Shown: piece after piece, positions 7,931 through 14,768 of the stretch
Numbering within the stretch: position 1 is the first letter of the stretch
Layout: every line of letters starts with the position of its first letter
NCBI GenBank assembly: GCA_964484395.1
Contig: CAZAFM010000030.1
Coordinates: 1 to 23,711 of the forward strand
DNA: 23,711 bases
Origin: CAZAFM01 sp964484395
GTDB taxonomy: Bacteria > Campylobacterota > Campylobacteria > Campylobacterales > CAZAFM01
Direction of reading: 5' to 3'
Position numbers and translations under genes: made by a program
Notes under the pieces: generated by a model
Databases searched by the model: none
What the model was told of the DNA's origin: nothing
Seen by the model: the letters and a program-made list of their open reading frames with translations, nothing else

Positions 7931-8021
7931 AAAAAAACTTGATCTTAAATAGTTTTGCAATATCAATCTAAAAAATCGTCTGATGCAACCTACAATTTCT
8001 AAGTCTATCGTATGATAAAAC

Positions 8022-11000
8022 CTACCATCTAAGTCGCCTTCCGCTTTCTGAGTCTTTTCCTTGGTTGTCTATCACATCATCTGGAGTCTCATCTTCACTA
8101 GGTTCTGGTAAAAAATCTATATAAAACCTAGTGATATTTGTATCGCTGTATGGGTTGTAGTAGATGAAAGTTTTATCACTTGCATTTAGGTCTATATCTA
8201 CTTTTGCTTTGCCGTAGAAAGTGTTAACATTTTTTTGAAAGTTTGCGGTGCCTTTTCCGTTGTTATCTATTGTTATGTCTGGCTCATCTGTTTCATCGGA
8301 TGATAGTGACGAGCCTTGAATCGTTAAGTTATGTTCATTTGTATTTATATACCAGCTTGCAGGGTATTTTACACTTTTAGTGTTTAGATTGTAGTCTCCA
8401 CAACTCCCTGTGCAGTACACATCTATATAAAAAGTCACATTAGCATCCTCATCAGTAGTCTCAGCATCTATAGGTGTTAGTCTGCCGAAGTAGTAGTACA
8501 TTGTATTGTTTGTAGCAAGTCCTTTAGTTGCATCTCCGCTTATTCCACTACCATTTATGTCTGCGCCATCAAGGTCTGAAAACACATCAAAAGTTATATT
8601 AGAGTCGCTTGAGTCTATTTTGGTGGGATTTATTGGTGTTTTTATTTCAGTCGTACCCATAAGCTTAGGTTTTGTATCTAGCACAAAGCTAAGATTATTA
8701 TCTGAGCTACCACTAGAAAAACTTTCTTTGTTGGTGGCTAGGTTAATTAGTTCAAAAAGATTACCATTAGCATCTGTTTTTGATGAACTGCTATCGTTAA
8801 ATTTATACTTGAGAATGAAATCATCATTTATATTTTGTATGGATATGTTTACATCACTCTGTGCATCAAATTCTGCAAAACAGTTTGTATCATAATTTTT
8901 AGTGATATTTCCATCTTTACTTACAGCATTTATCTTAAAATTAAAAATCATCGTTTTATTAAAATCATTTCCGTTGTCGCCATAGTATATAAAATTATTT
9001 GTATCATAACCAATAGTTTTAATTTCAGAAGGCATCTCTATATCAAGCTTATATGGATATACTGTGACTTTGTCATGGGTATCAACTATGAACTCACAAC
9101 CTACTTTTCCGAAAGTATCAGGTGTATTTGAATGTGAGTTTTCTATACAGTCATTTGGCTGATCTATGCTAGTCCAGTCACTATCCTTCACTGTTACATT
9201 TACATCTAGCTCTCCTACATCCTTAAAAGCTATATCAAAACTATTCGATAGTACACCATCTGTAAAATTTATATCTGATACATCATCATAGCTGTAGTTT
9301 ATATCATCTGGTTTTTTTGTTATGAAATCAAAAATATCTTCAGCTGTACTGCTGTCGCAAGTTGGTGAATTAGTTACTGCAATGCTTATGTTCATATCAG
9401 CACTTGTTGTATTATAATCTGTGACTCTTGCTGTGCTTAATCCAACTGCCTCTATGCTATCCTCATTGATAAGAGTTGAAGCTTCCCCAGCTCTAAGGTC
9501 TGAAAGTGAGATGTTTTGTGTCATATTAAAGCTAGCAGGGCGTATAGAAAAAGGATCTGATAGACCACTGCAAGTTTTTTCAGAGTCTGAGCTTGTACTG
9601 AGGCATGCTTCTATCTGCACTTTTCTAAAGGCACTATTTTGGAGGCTATCAAACTCTGTATCACTAGAAAGATTATGGCATCTATCTGTGTTAGATATCT
9701 GTTTATTATCTATGCTGTACGATAAATCGTCATTTTTTTGGTCATCTGTATATATGTCTACTGTTAATGTTCCATTGAAGTCCTCACTGGAGTATGAGTT
9801 GTTATCATCTCCAAGTATAGGTACATAGATATCAAATTCACGATCTGTTATCTGAGTTAATAGCGAGCTGTTTCCATCGGCAAAGTTTACTGGACAATTT
9901 CTCCATATTCTGCTATTTGGAGCTGTGGCACTTAAGTTGTTAAATTCACCGCAGTTGTCAGCTCTAAAAACTAAGTCATCTAACTCATGTATGTTTCTAC
10001 AACCACCAGTAGAGCCTGATAGAGTTATGATAAAAGATTCAGGTGCCTGTGCTACCTGTGTGGCATCAGTTTGAGTTATAAGTCGTTGATATCCATTTCC
10101 ATCGTTGACATCTCTATCAATACTTATGAGTGTTTTCTCATTTCTGGTGTCCACTATAACCCTATATGTATCTCCTGGTTCTGGGGTTGTGGAGTCAGGA
10201 AATGCTATAGGGTTTGTAGTTAGGCTAGCAGTTCCATCTATAAACTCATATCCGCTAAGTCTATTAACTCCTTGACCTCCTCTTATAGCAACAGAGTTTT
10301 GAACTCTACCTGTTCCACCATCTCTTCCTTCAGTAGGATTGGAAAAATTTCCATACTCATCTACACCAATCCCAAGCCATCCACCTGCAAAACCTCTACA
10401 ATTATCCCCACTACAATCACTATTGCTAGCATCTTTTTGTGCATAGCCAAGTGAACCACCAAAAGATCCAGCTTCAGGGGTTGTGTTTGCATCAGAGAGT
10501 ATAAAAGCCATCCCATCTCCACTACAATCATTTGAGTCATCGTAAGCATAGTGTTTGAATTCTAGAGTGAAGACATTGTTTTTAGAATTGAAGCTAGGAA
10601 CTAAGTTTGTAGCAGCTGAGATTTTTTCTTGAGAGTCTGTGAGTCTTAGTTTGTTGTTGAAAATTTCGGGAGTAAAATTATCATGTTGCAAAACATTCCA
10701 CGCTTTATCGCCATATACTGATTTCAGGCTATTTCTGTTAAAATCATCTTCAAAGCATATAGGAAGCTGCGCAACACAATCTTTACAACTTCTCTCATTT
10801 CCTTCCCAGTCTAAGTGTTGGACTTCATTGTCATAAATAACTTTAATCTGCTCTTCTGATAGAGGCGTGTCATAGAACTTAACTTCATCAAAAATACCGT
10901 AAGACGAATTTCTCAGTCCATCAAAGACAGCAGAGTTTTGAGTGTATTCAACTCTAACATCTCCTATGACTGTATTTCCGTATGAGTTTCCAAAACCTCC

Positions 11001-12692
11001 TCCATCAAGCGTATTTTGCGTGACCGTCATAGGTATTTCATTTCCGTCAATAAAAACCGATGCTCTGCTATTTAGAGCATCCCATGATACGGCAAGTTGG
11101 TGCCATGTGTTTTTGCTAAAGTCATATGAGTTTGTGCTATATGATTGGTAGTCATCATCGGTAGTATTTTCAAAGTAGAACTTCAGAGCACCATCGCTTG
11201 TAAGTCCTAAAAAGAAATATTTATTTCCTTTTGTTGCATCTATAAGAACCCTTCCTAAACCATCTGAACCGCTCCAGTCTGTAAAGCTATTAAACCAAAA
11301 AACTACACTCCCTTGAGGGTAAGAATTTATATTAAATTTAGTATCAAATGCATTCCATGCATCAATATCCCCTTCATCAAATGTTTGCATACCATTACAT
11401 ATCTGAGCATTGAGTGTTGCAGCTACATTGCCGACTGGCTCTCCTTCTATACTCCTTATGCTGTCTATTTTGAAGTCAGTATCTTCTTTTTTACAAGAGT
11501 CAAATCTAAATTCAGATATGGGGCTAGGAATACTCAAAATTTCACCTCCGCATGAATCAAGAGGTGTATTATCTACTACTCCATACCAAGATTTATCTTC
11601 CCAATAGTTGCCATCCCATACAAGCGGATTACTTCCTGTTGCGTGAGAGTATGCTTCCTCGTTTGGTATATCGCTAAAGCAGTTGTTTGTGACTGTTAAA
11701 TTGCTAGGTTCATCCTGTATGTATACACCATAGCCACTGTCATTGTTGGTGCTTATGTTGTTATCTGCTATCGTTCCACCGTTTGTGCCTGCTTGAAACT
11801 GTATGGCTGATTTGTAGCCATCCCCTGCTTTTGTGAAGCTGTTGTTAGAGATATTTATATCTGTTCCAGTTGTCGCACCTATATAAACAGTATGGTCGTT
11901 TTGAGATGAGAGGATAGAGTTTGTTATGGCTAACGAGCCTGGGTTATTCCAGTACATTATCGCACTATTTTGTCCATTTATAGTAAGGCTGTCAAATTTT
12001 ACAGAACTGCTATCTCGTATATCAAAAGCGTGATTACTTGCTGTTGCGTTTACAGTTACTTTTGTAGGGTCTCCTGATTGACTTTTAACGGTAAGATTAT
12101 TTTTATTGTTGGTAATTTGAACCGCTTCGTTATAAGTTCCATCGCAGATGATGATTTCTTGCCCCGCAGGTGCTAAGTCAATGGCTGATTGGATAGTTGT
12201 AAAAGCAGCTGTTGGACACTGTGCCTTATCATCATCTACGAGAAAACTAGTGCCTGAACCTGTGCATTGAGAGTTGCTTGGTGTGCAATATCCATCTACA
12301 ACAGTATTGTTGCCTAAGTCTAGAGTACCTCCGGTAGTTATGTCGCCATCTATCTCGCCATTATTTTTAATCTCTACATTACCGCCAGCAATCAAATTGC
12401 CAGTGTATGCGAGATTATTATTAATGTCAATAGAACCAGTGACTACTAAATTTAGTTCATATCCATTAGGTTCTACTGTTAGCTTATTTTTTGCTTCAAA
12501 ATTACCTTCAATATATATTGTAACATTGCTAGATAGTACAAATTCTACATTATTATTGTAAATTAAGTCACTTGAACAGTTGTATGTGATACCATTTTTT
12601 GTACACCCTGTAATGTTATCAGATGGAAGGTCGATACCAAGTGCTTTACTAATCCCAAAAACCAAAACCATAAACAGAATAAGTTTTTTCAT
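8022..12692 (-). CDS. Giant secreted/surface protein with beta-helix, LamG and L-type-lectin-like domains (MshQ-like layout)
   Basis: A 1556-residue protein with a Sec signal (MKKLILFMVLVFGISKALG). In order: residues 40-135, short glycine-punctuated beta repeats like a polymer-forming/bactofilin-type region; 155-345, a right-handed beta-helix of pectate-lyase type (TIQSAIDLA..., then NNxF/NNxI turns); 395-625, a LamG/concanavalin-like domain (WHQLAVSWDALNSRASVFIDG); 645-915, an L-type-lectin-like domain (GDGMAFILSD, GGWLGIGVDEYG); and 930-1556, beta-rich Asp/Asn/Ser/Thr-rich sequence with FSIRPASFNM near 1100 and MYYYFGRLTP in the last quarter. The end is SGRRLRW. The layout recalls MshQ, linked to type IV pili, and large epsilonproteobacterial exoproteins. 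It carries 19 D/E-x-N-x-S/T sequons, 17 of them after residue 930. The ATG overlaps the stop of the HicB-like gene (ATGA) and has only a weak ribosome site. A role in adhesion or glycan binding is inferred. Confidence 0.85.
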   Translation of the reverse strand: MKKLILFMVLVFGISKALGIDLPSDNITGCTKNGITYNCSSDLIYNNNVEFVLSSNVTIYIEGNFEAKNKLTVEPNGYELNLVVTGSIDINNNLAYTGNLIAGGNVEIKNNGEIDGDITTGGTLDLGNNTVVDGYCTPSNSQCTGSGTSFLVDDDKAQCPTAAFTTIQSAIDLAPAGQEIIICDGTYNEAVQITNNKNNLTVKSQSGDPTKVTVNATASNHAFDIRDSSSVKFDSLTINGQNSAIMYWNNPGSLAITNSILSSQNDHTVYIGATTGTDINISNNSFTKAGDGYKSAIQFQAGTNGGTIADNNISTNNDSGYGVYIQDEPSNLTVTNNCFSDIPNEEAYSHATGSNPLVWDGNYWEDKSWYGVVDNTPLDSCGGEILSIPSPISEFRFDSCKKEDTDFKIDSIRSIEGEPVGNVAATLNAQICNGMQTFDEGDIDAWNAFDTKFNINSYPQGSVVFWFNSFTDWSGSDGLGRVLIDATKGNKYFFLGLTSDGALKFYFENTTDDDYQSYSTNSYDFSKNTWHQLAVSWDALNSRASVFIDGNEIPMTVTQNTLDGGGFGNSYGNTVIGDVRVEYTQNSAVFDGLRNSSYGIFDEVKFYDTPLSEEQIKVIYDNEVQHLDWEGNERSCKDCVAQLPICFEDDFNRNSLKSVYGDKAWNVLQHDNFTPEIFNNKLRLTDSQEKISAATNLVPSFNSKNNVFTLEFKHYAYDDSNDCSGDGMAFILSDANTTPEAGSFGGSLGYAQKDASNSDCSGDNCRGFAGGWLGIGVDEYGNFSNPTEGRDGGTGRVQNSVAIRGGQGVNRLSGYEFIDGTASLTTNPIAFPDSTTPEPGDTYRVIVDTRNEKTLISIDRDVNDGNGYQRLITQTDATQVAQAPESFIITLSGSTGGCRNIHELDDLVFRADNCGEFNNLSATAPNSRIWRNCPVNFADGNSSLLTQITDREFDIYVPILGDDNNSYSSEDFNGTLTVDIYTDDQKNDDLSYSIDNKQISNTDRCHNLSSDTEFDSLQNSAFRKVQIEACLSTSSDSEKTCSGLSDPFSIRPASFNMTQNISLSDLRAGEASTLINEDSIEAVGLSTARVTDYNTTSADMNISIAVTNSPTCDSSTAEDIFDFITKKPDDINYSYDDVSDINFTDGVLSNSFDIAFKDVGELDVNVTVKDSDWTSIDQPNDCIENSHSNTPDTFGKVGCEFIVDTHDKVTVYPYKLDIEMPSEIKTIGYDTNNFIYYGDNGNDFNKTMIFNFKINAVSKDGNITKNYDTNCFAEFDAQSDVNISIQNINDDFILKYKFNDSSSSKTDANGNLFELINLATNKESFSSGSSDNNLSFVLDTKPKLMGTTEIKTPINPTKIDSSDSNITFDVFSDLDGADINGSGISGDATKGLATNNTMYYYFGRLTPIDAETTDEDANVTFYIDVYCTGSCGDYNLNTKSVKYPASWYINTNEHNLTIQGSSLSSDETDEPDITIDNNGKGTANFQKNVNTFYGKAKVDIDLNASDKTFIYYNPYSDTNITRFYIDFLPEPSEDETPDDVIDNQGKDSESGRRLRW

Positions 12693-12865
12693 TTTTCAGC
12701 CGTTTCTGATTTTTGCTCCTCTAGAGATACTGCTATAGCTTCGGCTATTCTAGTTTTTAGCTCATCCAAAGTATCTGCTTGCGTAAAGCATCCCTTCAAA
12801 GATGGGACACTTGCTATGTAGCCTCTATTAAGTCTATCTTCTTCTATCACAACCGCATATTTCAT
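12689..12865 (-). CDS. HicB-like small protein (antitoxin-type) without a HicA partner
   Basis: A 58-residue protein read on the minus strand: it begins MKYAVVIEED, continues GYIASVPSLKGCFTQADT and LDELKTRIAEAIAVSLEE. This is the HicB_lk_antitox pattern (MxYxVVIE, GYxAxVPxLxGCxTxADTxxEA...EAI), a half-RNase-H-like fold that binds HicA toxins. The DNA-binding C-terminal extension of longer HicB proteins is absent. AAGGA lies five bases before the ATG. No HicA (a small basic protein with a GSHH-type motif) is found upstream on either strand between 12866 and 13237. Its stop overlaps the start of the giant exoprotein by 4 bp, so the two are almost surely co-translated. The family call is good; the role without HicA is unknown, and it might regulate its operon or be a remnant. 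Confidence 0.8.
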   Translation of the reverse strand: MKYAVVIEEDRLNRGYIASVPSLKGCFTQADTLDELKTRIAEAIAVSLEEQKSETAEK

Positions 12866-12974
12866 TTGTATCCTTGTGATTATTTGGTGTGACTATTGTA
12901 GCAAAATTTCTAGCTTCAAAACCATAACCACAAAAATAGTATCTTCTTCATATATACTCCAAACATGTCTTGGA

Positions 12975-13033
12975 CTATTTTATCATAAATTTTGATATTT
13001 GCACTCACATTAAAGCAAAGTCACCACCCTCCG
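12975..13033 (-). repeat. 59-bp direct repeat, copy A, with the probable promoter of the HicB-like gene
   Basis: It matches the copy at 13727-13785 in 53 of 59 positions, same orientation, no gaps. On the minus strand it contains TATGATAAAATAG (TAAAAT at 12982-12977), a likely -10 about 105 bp before the HicB-like start. Only the promoter-like part and the stretch ending CACCCTCCG are shared; the sequence downstream of the -10 differs. Confidence 0.8.
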
Positions 13034-13084
13034 TCACTCTTAAGCGTTGCGAATAGTTTATGTGTTGTGTACTGCTGGGTTATT

Positions 13085-13155
13085 TACGCAGTAGGGCACT
13101 CCGTAGAGATCCTTCGCATTCGCTCAGGATGACTGGGGGAAGGATCCTTTTTGGA
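13085..13155. repeat. Nested inverted repeats with a terminator-like hairpin
   Basis: GATCCTTC at 13108-13115 pairs with GAAGGATC at 13139-13146, followed by CTTTTT. Around it, TACTGC and GCAGTA (about 13070-13093) form another arm pair, and TGAGACTT (13158-13165) pairs with AAGTCTCA (13199-13206) further right. GCACTCCG (13096-13103) and TCCTTTTTGGA (13145-13155) recur at 21129-21155, so these are parts of a dispersed family. The GATCCTTC hairpin could end plus-strand transcription. Confidence 0.55.
13110..13132 (+). repeat. 23-bp exact repeat, copy A
   Basis: Identical to 13792-13814 and in the same orientation; its core is TTCGCATTCGCTCAGGATGA. In this copy it lies 76 bp beyond the 59-bp repeat; in copy B only 6 bp separate them. 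Confidence 0.85.
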
Positions 13156-13237
13156 GCTGAGACTTTAGTGTTGGTGTGGTTTTAGATATGCAAGGCTGAA
13201 GTCTCACTTCCGAAGAGGTGTAAAACTTCATCATAAA

Positions 13238-13337
13238 NNNNNNNNNNNNNNNNNNNNNNNNNNNNNNNNNNNNNNNNNNNNNNNNNNNNNNNNNNNNNNN
13301 NNNNNNNNNNNNNNNNNNNNNNNNNNNNNNNNNNNNN
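13238..13337. other. Scaffold gap of 100 N
   Basis: Exactly 100 unknown bases, the usual placeholder length, so the true distance is unknown. It interrupts the RelE/ParE-like toxin gene and lies beside repeats that also occur elsewhere in this window, which probably caused the assembly break. Reading frames across it have no meaning. Confidence 0.98.
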
Positions 13338-13432
13338 AGGATTTTAAGTTTTTCTTTGATGATAGATTGTTCTTTGGGTATTCTTTTTTCAATAAACTTT
13401 ATAACACTTTTTTTCGGAACGAGTCTATACAT
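13338..13432 (-). CDS. RelE/ParE-like toxin, N-terminal part (runs into the gap)
   Basis: Thirty-one codons are visible: MYRLVPKKSVIKFIEKRIP followed by KEQSIIKEKLKIL. The pattern of a lysine after a short beta strand and then an amphipathic helix with basic residues (K-x-I-x-K-L) is that of RelE/ParE-type ribonuclease or gyrase toxins, normally 85-100 residues. The catalytic C-terminal half is lost in the gap. Its ATG shares one base with the antitoxin stop (TGATG), the usual coupling of such pairs; a TTG one codon upstream is also possible. The sequence beyond the gap does not show an evident RelE ending. The call rests on the N-terminus and on the paired gene. Confidence 0.6.
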
Positions 13433-13659
13433 CAAAGAATATACTCTTCAAAATCATCTCTTTTACCAGTTTTATAATCTTTAGATTTTCTTTTCAGTTC
13501 TTCTAGTTCTGATTTACTTAGGTAGTCAAAATCCTCTTGATGTAGCTGAGTTACATCTACAGACTCTACTACTTCAATTTCACTGCTTGAAAAATGAGAT
13601 AAAAACCATCTAATATTCTCAGAAATAGATTCATGTACTCTCAATGTAATAGTTTCCAT
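13432..13659 (-). CDS. RelB-like antitoxin
   Basis: A 75-residue acidic protein: METITLRVHESISENIRWFL, then a middle rich in E/D (VVESVDVTQLHQEDFDYLS) and the tail YKTGKRDDFEEYIL. Such a short N-terminal beta strand with a helix (DNA binding or dimerisation), followed by an acidic flexible toxin-binding tail, is typical of antitoxins; it lies directly before a RelE/ParE-like gene, which supports the call. GAGGAG lies five bases before the ATG. The promoter is probably in repeat copy B (13727-13785), about 63 bp upstream, and is likely autoregulated as in other pairs, though no operator was identified. Confidence 0.72.
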   Translation of the reverse strand: METITLRVHESISENIRWFLSHFSSSEIEVVESVDVTQLHQEDFDYLSKSELEELKRKSKDYKTGKRDDFEEYIL

Positions 13660-13726
13660 ACAAACTCCTCGACTTTAGCCAATAACTTTACTTAATATGC
13701 AATATACCCTGCGTTTGTCTTTTTGG

Positions 13727-13785
13727 CTATTTTATCATAAATTTTAAGATTTGCACTCACACTATATCAAAGTCATCACCCTCCG
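13727..13785 (-). repeat. 59-bp direct repeat, copy B, with the probable promoter of the antitoxin gene
   Basis: Matches copy A (12975-13033) in 53 of 59 positions. On the minus strand it carries the same TATGATAAAATAG (TAAAAT at 13734-13729), upstream of the RelB-like gene. Copies A and B lie about 750 bp apart (gap length unknown) and flank the antitoxin/toxin pair. Confidence 0.8.
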
Positions 13786-13791
13786 CAGAGT

Positions 13792-13814
13792 TCCTTCGCA
13801 TTCGCTCAGGATGA
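13792..13814 (+). repeat. 23-bp exact repeat, copy B
   Basis: Identical to 13110-13132. It lies six bp after the 59-bp repeat copy B and just downstream of the 40-residue lipoprotein stop. It is not followed here by the inverted arm seen in copy A. Confidence 0.85.
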
Positions 13815-13827
13815 GGAGAGGAGAGGG

Positions 13828-13950
13828 CTACTTGTCGTTTTGGTTTGCTCTGTGAAATGGGTTTTGGTAGTCTTGCTTCTCACACGCACTAAAGCTAACT
13901 GCAAAAAGAGCTAGTGCAAAAGAAGTAAGTATGATTTGTCTTAGTTTCAT
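13828..13950 (-). CDS. Small lipoprotein, 40 residues
   Basis: Read on the minus strand: MKLRQIILTSFALALFAVSF, then SACEKQDYQNPFHRANQNDK and TAG. Two basic residues, a hydrophobic run and SFSAC give a lipoprotein signal with C23 as the acylated cysteine; the mature chain is only 18 residues, polar, rich in N/Q and K. AAGG lies seven bases before the ATG, and a good promoter precedes it. It resembles entericidin-sized small lipoproteins in layout only; no family is recognised. Its isolated position with its own promoter, strong ribosome site and clean signal peptide argue that it is real. Confidence 0.7.
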   Translation of the reverse strand: MKLRQIILTSFALALFAVSFSACEKQDYQNPFHRANQNDK

Positions 13951-13968
13951 GGTTTTGCCTTTTTGAGT

Positions 13969-13998
13969 ATTTTAGTGGAATTGATAGCTTTTTGTCAA
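13969..13998 (-). promoter_or_regulatory. Sigma-70 promoter of the small lipoprotein gene
   Basis: On the minus strand TTGACA (13998-13993) and TAAAAT (13974-13969) are separated by 18 bp. Transcription would start near 13962, only some 12 bases before the ATG, which leaves just room for the AAGG site. It is the only fully consensus -35 that I found in the window. Confidence 0.5.
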
Positions 13999-14000
13999 TA

Positions 14001-14014
14001 TCCCCCAAGGGGGA
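14001..14014. terminator. GC-rich palindrome after the DsbC-like gene, possible terminator
   Basis: TCCCCCAAGGGGGA is a perfect 14-bp palindrome lying 8 bp after the stop of the DsbC/DsbG-like gene and next to the -35 box of the small lipoprotein. Its loop would be only two to four bases, and no T-run follows on the minus strand, so a terminator role is uncertain. Confidence 0.35.
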
Positions 14015-14021
14015 GTGGTGC

Positions 14022-14747
14022 TTAGTTTAGCTCCATTATAAAAGGCACGCCACTTACTAGCCCACTTCCAAAAACTATATCTGCGTTTTTCTCAGTGATG
14101 GTTGGGTTTACTTTTAGCTCTGAAGCACTTAGCTTATACTCTGGGTCAAAGTACTTTCTAAGAATAGCTATCTTCTCTTTATCGCTTTTGCCTTTTGAGT
14201 TTTTGTAGATTAGCTCTGATTTGATAAATGATTCTTTTCCATGAACTGGAGCTAAAACCATCTTCATTTTTGTGCCATCTAGTCTTTTCTCGATATTGGC
14301 AAGCTCCTGTCTGCAGTATGGACACTCTGGGTCGCTTATGACTAGTATCTCTTTGTCTCCACTACCTATCTCTAGGAAGCTATCTTTTGGAAGGTCACTT
14401 AGAAGTTTTTTTACCTCTTTGTTTTTTGCTTGTTGGTTGTTTGCTACTACGCTCTCTATTTCTTGTGATATTTTTTGTTTCATACTTTCACTCTGTGTGA
14501 AAAACTTCTCACTAAAAGCGATGATAGCCTTACCACCACTTGAGGCAAATACTGGCATCTGCATACCTGAGTCTTTTGCTTCTGCAACTACAAACATCAA
14601 GCCTTTGTCAACCTCTATACTCTTGAGTACCTTAGCCTCCATACCTAGCTCATCTTTGAACATAGCCTCTATGTTCGACTCAAATTTCCCAGCTACCGCC
14701 ACAACGCTAATAAGTGCCCCTAAAAGCACGACTTTAAAAAACTTCAT
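14022..14747 (-). CDS. Periplasmic thiol:disulfide interchange protein, DsbC/DsbG-like
   Basis: A 241-residue exported protein. The signal peptide is MKFFKVVLLGALISVVAVAG. Residues 21-120 form an N-terminal region with a predicted dimerisation/linker role; the thioredoxin-like part begins at about 132 (KEILVISDPECPYCRQEL) with active site C142-P-Y-C145 and a cis-proline in SGVPFI (P235). CPYC, rather than the CGYC of E. coli DsbC, and the VP before the cis-proline leave open whether it acts as isomerase or oxidase. It is the third gene of speA-cysE-dsb, 21 bp after cysE. A cysteine-rich lipoprotein encoded at 22244 could be the kind of substrate it serves, but nothing here links them directly. 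Confidence 0.82.
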   Translation of the reverse strand: MKFFKVVLLGALISVVAVAGKFESNIEAMFKDELGMEAKVLKSIEVDKGLMFVVAEAKDSGMQMPVFASSGGKAIIAFSEKFFTQSESMKQKISQEIESVVANNQQAKNKEVKKLLSDLPKDSFLEIGSGDKEILVISDPECPYCRQELANIEKRLDGTKMKMVLAPVHGKESFIKSELIYKNSKGKSDKEKIAILRKYFDPEYKLSASELKVNPTITEKNADIVFGSGLVSGVPFIMELN

Positions 14748-14768
14748 TAAAACTCCTTTTTGTATAAG

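Larger units (their letters stand above)
12866..13237. other. Non-coding repeat-rich stretch between the HicB-like gene and the scaffold gap
   Basis: Holds one 59-bp direct repeat (12975-13033), a 23-bp repeat (13110-13132) and nested inverted repeats between 13085 and 13212, annotated separately. On the minus strand, 12900-12980 contains a short open frame reading RHVWSIYEEDTIFVVMVL before a stop, perhaps a toxin remnant, and another reading MKKILFLWLWF behind a GGAG. Neither is long enough to call a gene. No other gene is seen. Confidence 0.6.

Noticed and set aside
12866..13237. A HicA gene upstream of the HicB-like gene
   Set aside because: Read in the minus-strand frames, no basic 55-80 residue frame with a HicA-type histidine motif is present; the gap prevents a final statement.
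13124..13435. A continuous frame through the N run joining the toxin start to a peptide after the gap
   Set aside because: The 100 N are a placeholder, so the frame beyond is arbitrary, and the post-gap part consists of repeat sequence rather than a RelE ending.
12975..13814. CRISPR array
   Set aside because: Only two copies of each repeat exist, 600-750 bp apart, without regular spacers or cas genes.
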